Program-made: the position numbers and the translations under genes
In this document: piece by piece, positions 16,854-23,427 of the stretch
Position numbering within the stretch: position 1 is the stretch's first letter
Layout of the letters: each line of letters starts with the position of its first letter
From: UBA7328 sp036479115
GTDB lineage: Bacteria > Bacteroidota > Bacteroidia > Chitinophagales > Saprospiraceae
Direction of reading: 5' to 3'
NCBI GenBank assembly: GCA_036479115.1
Contig: JAZGFD010000075.1
Span: 1 to 24,175, forward strand
Length of the DNA stretch: 24,175 nucleotides
The notes under the pieces: generated by a model
Told to the model about the DNA's origin: nothing
Seen by the model: only the letters and a program-made list of their open reading frames with translations
Database searches by the model: none

Positions 16854-16977
16854 GTTATATAGTGACGGAACGAGAATTTCTAAATTTTATAAAAATATTT
16901 TTTGGAATAGGAAATACGTATTAGCATTTTTATTCGCCATCGTCTATAGTAGTGCCATATGTGATTCATCTGTATAA
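16813..16977 (+). pseudogene. 54-codon ORF overlapping the SAF gene; probable truncated gene start
   Basis: ATG 16813 opens a frame inside the last 41 bp of the SAF dehydrogenase gene. It encodes a polar, helix-prone segment (ANQLDQIIADSIELYSDGTR), then KFYKNIFWNRK and a hydrophobic stretch (YVLAFLFAIV), and ends at TAA 16977. The layout, a cytosolic N-terminus running into a first membrane helix, looks like the beginning of a larger membrane protein. After the stop, another frame continues with VIHLYKGGTKP, which suggests a frameshift. No family is recognised. It may equally be a genuine small membrane protein. Confidence 0.3.
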
Positions 16978-17271
16978 AGGAGGAACAAAACCCTGTATAA
17001 CAACCCTCAGTTTCTTCTCTCAATTAAGTTTTAGAGCTAAGGAGTTTTATGTTTTCAATTCTTTCATATTATATTGAGGTCGGCCTATTTCACATTTATC
17101 CCAAATCTCATGTTCCTCTTGTCATGAAAAAAGAAAAAAATCTAGGTTGTTACCTTAGAAATTGTATGACAGGAAACCATGAGGCTATTTTTTATAAAAA
17201 ACAAATATATAGATACAAATTCATTGTTTTTTCTTTATTAAATAGTACTTTTAGAACCTCAATAGACTATA
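16978..17271. other. Intergenic region, possibly decayed coding DNA
   Basis: About 294 bp between the truncated ORF and the IPTL-CTERM gene. All frames are interrupted. A plus frame from 17049 is open but compositionally unremarkable and runs out of frame into the next gene, so I do not call it. A candidate promoter at its right end is listed separately. Confidence 0.4.
17223..17253 (+). promoter_or_regulatory. Candidate Bacteroidota promoter for the IPTL-CTERM gene
   Basis: ATTG (17223-17226), a 19-bp spacer, then TACTTTTA (17246-17253), one mismatch from TAnnTTTG. The gene's ATG follows at 17272, giving a leader of roughly a dozen bases. Confidence 0.35.
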
Positions 17272-17784
17272 ATGAAAAGAATTCCAATAATAACTGTTCT
17301 ATTTCTATTACTTGTATGTAGTGATGTTCTTATTGGTCAAGTTGCTATTGCTGCTTCGCCTCAAAAGAAATGTGGGCCTAGTGATAAGGTAGAGGCTAAA
17401 GTCTCTAATGTGGTATGTAATACAAAAGCTAATAATTTGACTTTTGATTTAACTGTTACTAATGCTGGTGTTCCCCATACTACTGTAGGTTCAGGATTTT
17501 CTATTTTAAGAATTACTAGCCCTAATCCATCCATTTATAGTTTAGGTTCCAATAATACTCTTAATAAGTTTTCGGTCACAACATCCCTTGGTTCAGGATG
17601 CCCTGCAATAACAGATTATTTTGTCAATTTTCAATCTCCAATAATTTGCGAACCATCTTTGCAGTTAGCTACTGTTGCTGCTCCTGTACCTACATTAAGT
17701 CAATGGTCTTTGGTTGTTCTCGGTTTTTTACTCCTTATAGTGGGTGTTGTAGCAATGAATAATAAAAGGTTGGTTAATACTTAA
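17272..17784 (+). CDS. Secreted protein with IPTL-CTERM sorting signal
   Basis: This 170-residue exported protein has an N-terminal signal peptide (hydrophobic core about residues 5-24, likely cut near QVAIAA). The mature part is a small beta-rich domain with four Cys (KKCGPSD, VVCNTK, GSGCPA, IICEP) that could form disulfides. The C-terminus is a complete sorting module: VPTLSQW (about residues 138-144), a hydrophobic helix (LVVLGFLLLIVGVV), and a short NNKR cluster. This matches the IPTLxxWG-CTERM class, which is processed by exosortase-type enzymes (the XrtH system in known cases); here Ser replaces Gly after the Trp. No exosortase gene is in the window. It likely ends up anchored in or shed from the cell envelope. 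Confidence 0.75.
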   Translation: MKRIPIITVLFLLLVCSDVLIGQVAIAASPQKKCGPSDKVEAKVSNVVCNTKANNLTFDLTVTNAGVPHTTVGSGFSILRITSPNPSIYSLGSNNTLNKFSVTTSLGSGCPAITDYFVNFQSPIICEPSLQLATVAAPVPTLSQWSLVVLGFLLLIVGVVAMNNKRLVNT

Positions 17785-17888
17785 TCCATCGTTCCATCGC
17801 TCCATCCTTATATCATTCCCTCCTTACATCATTCCATCATTCCATCATTCCCTCCTTACATCATTCCCTCATTCCCTCCTTCCCTCCT
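17785..17888. repeat. 13-unit octanucleotide tandem repeat
   Basis: Thirteen consecutive 8-bp units with consensus TCCMTCMT (for example TCCATCAT, TCCCTCCT, TACATCAT) run from the base after the IPTL-CTERM stop codon to 17888. The register is exact across all units. The minus-strand glycosyltransferase gene ends inside it (stop at 17861-17863), so about 3.5 units encode that protein's C-terminal GGKEGMRE tail. This resembles short tandemly repeated repetitive sequences. Eight is not a multiple of three, so unit gain or loss would shift the tail frame. Confidence 0.9.
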
Positions 17889-19576
17889 CCTCTTATTTGA
17901 TCTCTGATGTCTTTTACCCTCTGGTCATCAGGTACTAATAAAAGGTAATTTTCTATGTCATCTAGACTTTTCTCAGGCTCATTTAATTGGTAATAAATAG
18001 CCGCCCTATTCAATAATGCATGAGTATGCATGGGGTTGATATCTAGTGCCTTGTCCAAATCGGATAAAGCTTCTTTAGTTCTGCCATCCCTTCCTAGAGC
18101 AACAGATCTATTCACATAGTATCCTTCGTATTTTTTTGGGTCAATATTGATTGCTTTGTTAAAATAAGTAATCGCTTTACGTACTGAATCAAGTCCATAA
18201 CTTAGTAAATGCTTACCCTTAAGATGAAAAGTTTTAGAGAGTTTGGGGCTCGATATAAGGGCGCTATTGATGTCATTTTCTGCCAGTTTCTTCTCGCCTA
18301 TAGATTCATAATAAGCCGATCTATTTAGGAATACAGATTCTTGATAAGGAGTATGAGCGATTTGGTGTGTCCATAGCGTTTCTGAGTTTTTCCATATGCC
18401 GCTCTGCTTGTATGAGGTATGGATTAAAAAAACAATACAAGGTATGAGTATGCCTAATAATAGGTTTTGCATATTCTTATTATTATCAACCCATTTTTTA
18501 AATCCGATACTTATTAAAAGAAAAAGTCCGAAATATGCAACATAGGTAAATCTATCTGCCTGATAGCCTTGTCCCAATGGGATAACTGGTAATGTAAAAA
18601 GTACATTTATTGCAAAGAATGCAAGTCCGAAAAACATCATTTTATGTTTATTAAGCAAAGAATATCCTAGAACTATCACTCCTGCAATAGGGATGAATAT
18701 TGCAATATATTCATGCCATCGAAATGAAGATGGAAAAGGATAAATGGCCAACAAAGGTATAGGAACAAATAACTTGTATAAGTATGCCCACAGTGTCATA
18801 CTCGTCCACATGATAGCATTGTGCAAATCAAAAGTGGCATCTGCTCCCTGTGTGAGATCTCCTTTGGTATAAAGCATTCCGATGAGGCCAAAAGCCAACG
18901 CCAGAAGAAAAAATGGAATTTTATCCCAAATTTGCTTCCACCCTATCTTTTCTTCTATTACAAAATCAATAAGAATCAATGCTATCGGAAGAGTAACAGC
19001 CTGAATCTTGGACATTAAACTCAGAAGGAATACAAAGAGAATAAATAAGTATCTAATGATGTTTGGCTCACTTTGTTTCATTTTCAGATAAGACAATATT
19101 GCCCACAAGTAAAATATGGCATACAATACATCCTTCCTTTCTGTAAGCCAAGCTACAGACTCTACCCGCATAGGATGTATGCCAAATAAGAGGGCAACAA
19201 GAGCTGTAGCCCAAACAGAAAGTCCTAATCTTTTGGAGATTAAAAAAATGAAAACTATTACCCCTAAATGCAAAAGCACATTGTCCAAATGCCATAAATG
19301 TGGCGCCTCGATGCCGTATATTGATTTCTCTAGAGCAAATGATAAAGAGGTCAGTGGAGCATAGGTGACAGTTGGGTTAAAATCCAAAAGAACATTTTTC
19401 CAGGAGGAAAAATCATTGATTTGAAAATTTAAGATCGTTGGATTATTGTATATATACAAAGGGTCATCCCAATTGACAAATTCTGCATTCAGGCAAGGTG
19501 TATAACAGAAGGCTGATAATATTAGCACAAAAGCTAAGAGAAGAAAGTCAAAAGTATTCAGAGGTTTTGTAGGCAT
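17861..19576 (-). CDS. TMTC-like membrane glycosyltransferase with C-terminal TPRs
   Basis: Integral membrane protein of the PMT/TMTC-type glycosyltransferase superfamily, which uses lipid-linked sugars to modify proteins or other acceptors at the outer face of the membrane. From ATG 19576 (preferred to TTG 19588) it has 571 residues. Early acidic motif FVNWDDPLYI follows the first membrane helix, and HPMRVESVAWLTERKDVLY is the hallmark loop. About ten hydrophobic segments extend to about residue 380. The C-terminal third contains about four TPR repeats (such as AITYFNKAINIDPKKYEGYY and ALSDLDKALDINPMHTHALL). The last residues come from an octamer tandem repeat. It converges with the IPTL-CTERM gene. 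Acceptor unknown. Confidence 0.8.
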   Translation of the reverse strand: MPTKPLNTFDFLLLAFVLILSAFCYTPCLNAEFVNWDDPLYIYNNPTILNFQINDFSSWKNVLLDFNPTVTYAPLTSLSFALEKSIYGIEAPHLWHLDNVLLHLGVIVFIFLISKRLGLSVWATALVALLFGIHPMRVESVAWLTERKDVLYAIFYLWAILSYLKMKQSEPNIIRYLFILFVFLLSLMSKIQAVTLPIALILIDFVIEEKIGWKQIWDKIPFFLLALAFGLIGMLYTKGDLTQGADATFDLHNAIMWTSMTLWAYLYKLFVPIPLLAIYPFPSSFRWHEYIAIFIPIAGVIVLGYSLLNKHKMMFFGLAFFAINVLFTLPVIPLGQGYQADRFTYVAYFGLFLLISIGFKKWVDNNKNMQNLLLGILIPCIVFLIHTSYKQSGIWKNSETLWTHQIAHTPYQESVFLNRSAYYESIGEKKLAENDINSALISSPKLSKTFHLKGKHLLSYGLDSVRKAITYFNKAINIDPKKYEGYYVNRSVALGRDGRTKEALSDLDKALDINPMHTHALLNRAAIYYQLNEPEKSLDDIENYLLLVPDDQRVKDIRDQIRGGGKEGMRE

Positions 19577-19824
19577 GGAATTAGACAATTAAATTACGCC
19601 AAGATAGTGTAATATAAGCCCTTGTGTTGACTTGTGGAGAAGTGAATATGTGATTCTGCCCTCAGAAAGTAGGTGTGCGTGACCATACATTCTACCATCT
19701 TACCAGTCGGGGGTTGTAAATTATTTTTATGTTATGAAACAGTTAGCAGACAGATAGTAAAACATAATCGGGAACAGCTCGTATTAAAAAATGATGATAT
19801 GGCGAAGACAGCCACTATAGGCCA

Positions 19825-21342
19825 TTATCCTATTCCGGCAAATTTTATTCCCGTTAATTCCGCCATATTTTTTTTCCAAGTGGTAATGTCTTTGAAATTG
19901 AATTTATTTAGGTGGTTATGCCCACAAGCTCTTGCCATTACTTTCATTAATTCGGTAGAGGCAGTAAAGAAGTTACACAGTTGATTAGCTGACTTATCAA
20001 TGTTTAACAATTTTCTTAATTCTGGTTTTTGAGTAGCAATTCCAGCAGGACAATTATTAGTATTGCACATTCTGGCAGCCACACATCCAATAGATTGTAA
20101 TGCAGAATTAGATACTGCAATTCCATCGGCTCCTAGAGCCAGTGCCTTAATAAAATCATCAGGGACTCTTATGCCTCCAGTAATGATAAGTGTAATGTCT
20201 TGTTTGTTTATTTTATCCAAATAATGACGAGCCCTTGCCAATGCAGGAATGGTAGGCACGGATATGTTGTTTCTAAAAATTAATGGCGCGGCTCCAGTTC
20301 CTCCTCCTCTTCCATCCAATATTATGTAATCGGCACTTGAGTCGATAGCAAATTGTATATCTTCTTCAATATGATTGGCAGATAATTTAAAGCCTATAGG
20401 AATTCCACCTGTAATTTCTCGTACTTTATTTGCAAAATTTTTAAAATCTTCTGTGGTGTGTAAATCTTCAAAAGTAGGTGGAGATACGGCAGGTGTACCT
20501 TCTTGTAATTTTCTAACTTTTGCAATTTTCCCAACAACTTTAGTTCCAGACAAATGACCACCAGTACCTGTTTTTGCACCTTGACCACCTTTGAAATGAA
20601 AGGCTTGTACTCGTTTCAGTTTTTCCCATTCAAATCCAAATTTTGCAGATGCATATTCGTAAAAGTATTTACTATTGGCTTCTTGCTCGTCATCTAACAT
20701 TCCCCCTTCTCCCGAACAAATACCTGTTCCTGCCAATTCTGCCCCTTTAGATAGTGATACTTTTGCTTCTTCTGATAAAGCCCCAAAACTCATATCGGAT
20801 ACAAAGATTGGAATATCTAATTTTAATGGCTTTTTAGCATTCGGGCCAATTATCAATTCTGAACCAACAGTAATATCTTCCATTAAAGGTTTTGTAGCCA
20901 TTTGAGCCGCTAAAATTTGTATGTCCTTCCACTGTGGTAATTCAGGAATTGGTACACCCATTGCACCCATTTCTCCGTGATGCCCTACTTTAGATAAACC
21001 ATCTCTTGCCAATGCTTTGATATATGCCAAAGTAGGCTCTTCAATAGTAGAGCCAATGCTAACATTAGTATTAGATTTTTTTTTGCTATCATTAATATCA
21101 CCTTTTAATGTAGCATGTGTACCATCGCAATAAGGTAAATTTTTACTTTGCTTGCACATACACAAATAACCAGTTTCTGTCTTTTCTGCTGTAAATGCTA
21201 ATGGTTTAAAAGAAGTTGTTCTGTGTGAACCATCACAATAAGGTTGCCCTTTGGATTCGCCACAAACACAAAAATACTTTTCTTCTCCTTTTAATAATTC
21301 TACTGCTATCGGTTTTCGACCTGCTATTTTTGGTTTACTCAT
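19825..21342 (-). CDS. Fusion of two CDGSH iron-sulfur domains with a glutamate-synthase-like FMN domain
   Basis: From ATG 21342 (MSKPKIAGRK; an upstream ATG at 21375 would add 11 residues) the protein is 505 residues. It starts with two consecutive CDGSH zinc-finger-like 2Fe-2S motifs at residues 25-40 (CVCGESKGQPYCDGSH) and 61-76 (CMCKQSKNLPYCDGTH), each with the full C-x-C-x2-S-x3-P-x-C-D-G-[ST]-H pattern. A linker leads to a GltB-type FMN-binding barrel: FVSDMSFGALSEEA, GICSGEGGML, KGGQGAKTGTGGHL, DGRGGGTGAAP. Near residue 420 CVAARMCNTNNC has the Cys-x5-Cys-x4-Cys spacing of the glutamate synthase 3Fe-4S cluster. The glutaminase domain is absent, so it is probably an electron-transfer FMN oxidoreductase. 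It lies downstream of pirin, separated by a repeat element. Confidence 0.88.
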   Translation of the reverse strand: MSKPKIAGRKPIAVELLKGEEKYFCVCGESKGQPYCDGSHRTTSFKPLAFTAEKTETGYLCMCKQSKNLPYCDGTHATLKGDINDSKKKSNTNVSIGSTIEEPTLAYIKALARDGLSKVGHHGEMGAMGVPIPELPQWKDIQILAAQMATKPLMEDITVGSELIIGPNAKKPLKLDIPIFVSDMSFGALSEEAKVSLSKGAELAGTGICSGEGGMLDDEQEANSKYFYEYASAKFGFEWEKLKRVQAFHFKGGQGAKTGTGGHLSGTKVVGKIAKVRKLQEGTPAVSPPTFEDLHTTEDFKNFANKVREITGGIPIGFKLSANHIEEDIQFAIDSSADYIILDGRGGGTGAAPLIFRNNISVPTIPALARARHYLDKINKQDITLIITGGIRVPDDFIKALALGADGIAVSNSALQSIGCVAARMCNTNNCPAGIATQKPELRKLLNIDKSANQLCNFFTASTELMKVMARACGHNHLNKFNFKDITTWKKNMAELTGIKFAGIG

Positions 21343-21356
21343 AATTCTTTTAAGTT

Positions 21357-21517
21357 TGAGCCCACTCCGAAACATAAAAAATCTAAAATGTTTCTTTTAG
21401 TGACCTTATCCTCTGATTCAATCTGTTGATAATCAGGCATCAACAAATATCAGAAAATGATAATATCATTTAAAATAATTTTTTTTGTTAAAATTATCTA
21501 TTTTCAGAATGGGCTCA
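21357..21517 (-). repeat. Short dispersed element, copy 3 (161 bp)
   Basis: The ends on the minus strand are TGAGCCCATTCTGAAAA and, from the other side, TGAGCCCACTCCGAAAC, an inverted repeat with 14 of 17 matches. In the middle, TGATGCCTGATTATCA aligns with the same segment of the other two copies. There are two hairpins: 21455-21471 (AAATGAT/ATCATTT) and 21421-21448 (10 bp, loop GCCTGATT, minus strand). It begins 3 bp after the pirin stop codon and lies between pirin and the CDGSH fusion. It is more diverged than copies 1 and 2. Confidence 0.7.
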
Positions 21518-21520
21518 CTT

Positions 21521-22534
21521 TTATTTTATTATTTCTGTTCCGTTTGTAAATTTTGCAAAACGGCCCATTTTTTTGTCGTGTACTGGCTCATTGGTTTTAT
21601 ATGGCCAACCGCCAAAATGTGTATTTCTATATTCTTGCATTGCCTCACGTATTTCTTCTTGAGAATTAGCTACAAAAGGACCGTGTTGTACCAAAGGTTC
21701 GTTTATAGGTTTTCCTTGTAGAAAAAATAAATATGCAGTTTCTGAGAAATTTTCAATTTGAACATCTTTTTTCGGGTTTAAGTGTATTAGTTTTTTTACC
21801 TCGACTTTTTTATCATTAATATTTATACTATTCCCGTTATAAAAGTAGAGTGTTCGGTTAACATTTTTGTCTATTCCCTCAATTGTAAACTTTGCATTTG
21901 CTTTTAATTTTATAGTCCATATTTGAATATGATTTTTTGGGTCGGCGGCCCAAGAATCAGGATTTGGAGCAAGTGCTTTATGGCCGTTTAGATTACCAGC
22001 AATTAAATCAATTTCTGTTGTGTTTCCATTTGTATCTGAAGACTTAATTTTTGGAATGTCCTCGCTCCATAACATCTTGTAATAAGGGTCTACCTTTTTT
22101 TTATTTTGCGGTAAATTTAACCAAAGTTGAAAAATCTCAAATGGGTTTTTATCTTCACTCAGCATTGGAAACATTTCTGCATGTTGCACACCTTTACCGG
22201 ATGTAAGCCATTGCACATCGCCGTTCCCAAAACGTCCTTTTCCTCCTAGAGAATCAGAATGATCTACCATTCCTTTTGTAACAACACTTACAGTTTCGAA
22301 CCCACAATGTGGATGTGCGGGAAATCCTGGGACATTCGCTCCGTGATACATATTCCACCCATCTTTGGAGGCAAAATCTTGACCTAATAATCGTCCTTCT
22401 AATGAGGTGGCTGGGCCCATATTTTCATTGCCTCCTGGATAATCATCATAGTGGTAGGAGCAAAATATAAATGGATCTTGTGTTTCCCAAGGGAGGATTA
22501 AGGGTTTGATGATTTTGACTGGTGAATTTTCCAT
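21521..22534 (-). CDS. Pirin family protein
   Basis: Bicupin of the pirin family. Bacterial members include quercetin 2,3-dioxygenases and redox-responsive regulators of central metabolism. The 337 residues cover both cupin domains. The metal site is visible in the N-terminal cupin: His74 and His76 in AHPHCGFET, His118 and Glu120 in GVQHAEM, the same spacing pattern as human pirin. VSVVTKGMVDHSDSLG is also a family signature. The C-terminal cupin ends with GPFVANSQEEIREAMQEY and HFGGWPY. ATG start at 22534. It is divergent from the HxlR regulator gene, with a 143-bp shared promoter region, and upstream of the CDGSH fusion. Substrate not known. Confidence 0.93.
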   Translation of the reverse strand: MENSPVKIIKPLILPWETQDPFIFCSYHYDDYPGGNENMGPATSLEGRLLGQDFASKDGWNMYHGANVPGFPAHPHCGFETVSVVTKGMVDHSDSLGGKGRFGNGDVQWLTSGKGVQHAEMFPMLSEDKNPFEIFQLWLNLPQNKKKVDPYYKMLWSEDIPKIKSSDTNGNTTEIDLIAGNLNGHKALAPNPDSWAADPKNHIQIWTIKLKANAKFTIEGIDKNVNRTLYFYNGNSININDKKVEVKKLIHLNPKKDVQIENFSETAYLFFLQGKPINEPLVQHGPFVANSQEEIREAMQEYRNTHFGGWPYKTNEPVHDKKMGRFAKFTNGTEIIK

Positions 22535-22612
22535 TTATTATAAGTTGTTAAAAAAGGATATTTTTCCTGAAAGCCGGTGGTTTTTTATTGTTGATATTTT
22601 TTTTATTTAAAT

Positions 22613-22643
22613 TTTGTCAAATTTACAATTTATATTACATTTG
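22613..22643 (+). promoter_or_regulatory. Promoter of the HxlR regulator gene
   Basis: TTTG (22613-22616), a 19-bp spacer, then TACATTTG (22636-22643), a full match to the Bacteroidota TTTG / TAnnTTTG pattern. Transcription should begin near 22650, right at the palindrome 22651-22668 and about 28 bp before the ATG. Confidence 0.6.
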
Positions 22644-22648
22644 AACAA
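22618..22648 (-). promoter_or_regulatory. Promoter of the pirin gene, back-to-back with the HxlR promoter
   Basis: On the minus strand, TTG (22648-22646), a 20-bp spacer, then TAAATTTG (22625-22618), an exact -7 match. It overlaps the HxlR promoter on the opposite strand almost completely, so RNA polymerase can use only one at a time. The pirin leader would be about 75 nt. Confidence 0.5.
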
Positions 22649-22650
22649 GT

Positions 22651-22668
22651 ACTAACTAAAAAGTAAGT
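22651..22668. promoter_or_regulatory. Candidate HxlR operator
   Basis: ACTAACT (22651-22657), AAAA, AGTAAGT (22662-22668): an inverted repeat with 6 of 7 bases paired. It covers the expected start of the HxlR transcript and abuts the -33 box of the pirin promoter. Binding by the neighbouring HxlR dimer is inferred from position and symmetry only. Confidence 0.45.
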
Positions 22669-22677
22669 GTAAAATAT

Positions 22678-22986
22678 ATGAATAATCTAAGTAATTGCCC
22701 TTTGCGAAAAGCGCTAAAAGCCTTTGGTGGTAAGTGGAATTTAATAATAATTAAATCAATTGGAAATGAGGAACTTAGGTTTAGTGAAGTTAGATCTAAA
22801 ATCCCTGATGTTTCTGAAAAAGTCCTTATTGATAAATTAAAACTCTTGACTGAACAAAAATTGGTAATTAGAAAAGATTTTCAAGAGGTTCCTCCAAAAG
22901 TGAGTTATAAGTTAACAAAATTAGGGTTTCAAGCAAAGATTATTGTTGAACAAATTGAGGAATTCGGTAAAACATTGGCTGGGTAA
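22678..22986 (+). CDS. HxlR-family winged helix transcriptional regulator
   Basis: This 102-residue MarR/DUF24-type DNA-binding protein acts as a homodimer. The core pattern is CPLRKALKAFGGKWNLIII (residues 7-25), then LRFSEVRSKIPDVSEKVL with the recognition helix, and the wing in VPPKVSYKLTKLG. Cys7 is in the position of the redox-sensing cysteine of YodB/HypR-type family members, which respond to quinones, diamide or aldehydes. ATG start at 22678. It is divergent from pirin across a compact control region. It likely represses itself and pirin until its Cys is modified; this is inference from family and layout. A repeat element begins 18 bp past its stop. Confidence 0.93.
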   Translation: MNNLSNCPLRKALKAFGGKWNLIIIKSIGNEELRFSEVRSKIPDVSEKVLIDKLKLLTEQKLVIRKDFQEVPPKVSYKLTKLGFQAKIIVEQIEEFGKTLAG

Positions 22987-23004
22987 ATTTTTTATAATCA
23001 TTGT

Positions 23005-23190
23005 TGAGTCTACTCTGGAAACTAACATTTTCGATAAAAAGAGCTGTTTTGCATAAAATATGCATCTTTTGAGATTCCCGTGATGCCTGAGTATGAGGGA
23101 GCTGAAAAAAATGTAAAGTTCGCCAAAAGATTTATACAGGGCTTGTCGAAGTAAATTTATTTGATTTTGCAAGTTTTCGAAAGGGACTCA
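23005..23190 (+). repeat. Short dispersed element, copy 2 (186 bp)
   Basis: The left end is TGAGTCTACTCTGGAAACT; the right end as reverse complement is TGAGTCCCTTTCGAAAACT, 13 of 19 matching. Against copy 1 it carries about 22 extra bases near 23128-23155. Hairpin A is TGCATA, AAA, TATGCA (23050-23064). Hairpin B has outer arms TTCCC (23075-23079) and GGGAG (23097-23101), with conserved loop GCCTGAGT at 23085-23092. It lies between the HxlR gene and the receptor gene. No target duplication is evident. Confidence 0.8.
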
Positions 23191-23427
23191 TAATTAGCTG
23201 TTCTAATGATTCAATGGTTTCGAGCAAAGGGTGGGTCTCTGCCCCCACAACAAGAACATTGTTTTAGATTAACCCTCGATGATCGGATTTTTTATTGACC
23301 CTACGTTTTAAAACTGCTACAAAGTTCTATAACAGATTGGATTACATTCTCTCACTTTCTTAATGATTCAAACATTAATTTAATAACTTTCACTCCTATT
23401 AGCAAAGAGATAATCATACCATTTCAA

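Noticed and set aside
17049..17321. Plus-strand 90-codon frame before the IPTL-CTERM gene
   Set aside because: It overlaps the IPTL-CTERM signal peptide out of frame and lacks any family pattern.
19673..19984. Plus-strand 103-codon frame between the glycosyltransferase and the CDGSH fusion
   Set aside because: Half of it is antisense to the conserved C-terminus of the fusion. The remaining 19589-19824 stretch shows no motif.
22921..23172. Minus-strand 83-codon frame over the HxlR end and repeat copy 2
   Set aside because: It is made of antisense HxlR and element sequence. The element copies do not preserve any shared reading frame, so I do not think the element codes for protein.
23221..23265. 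GTGGG / CCCAC hairpin and G/C-rich patch before the receptor gene
   Set aside because: Only 5 bp of pairing, no T-run and no partner structure; too weak to call a terminator or riboswitch.
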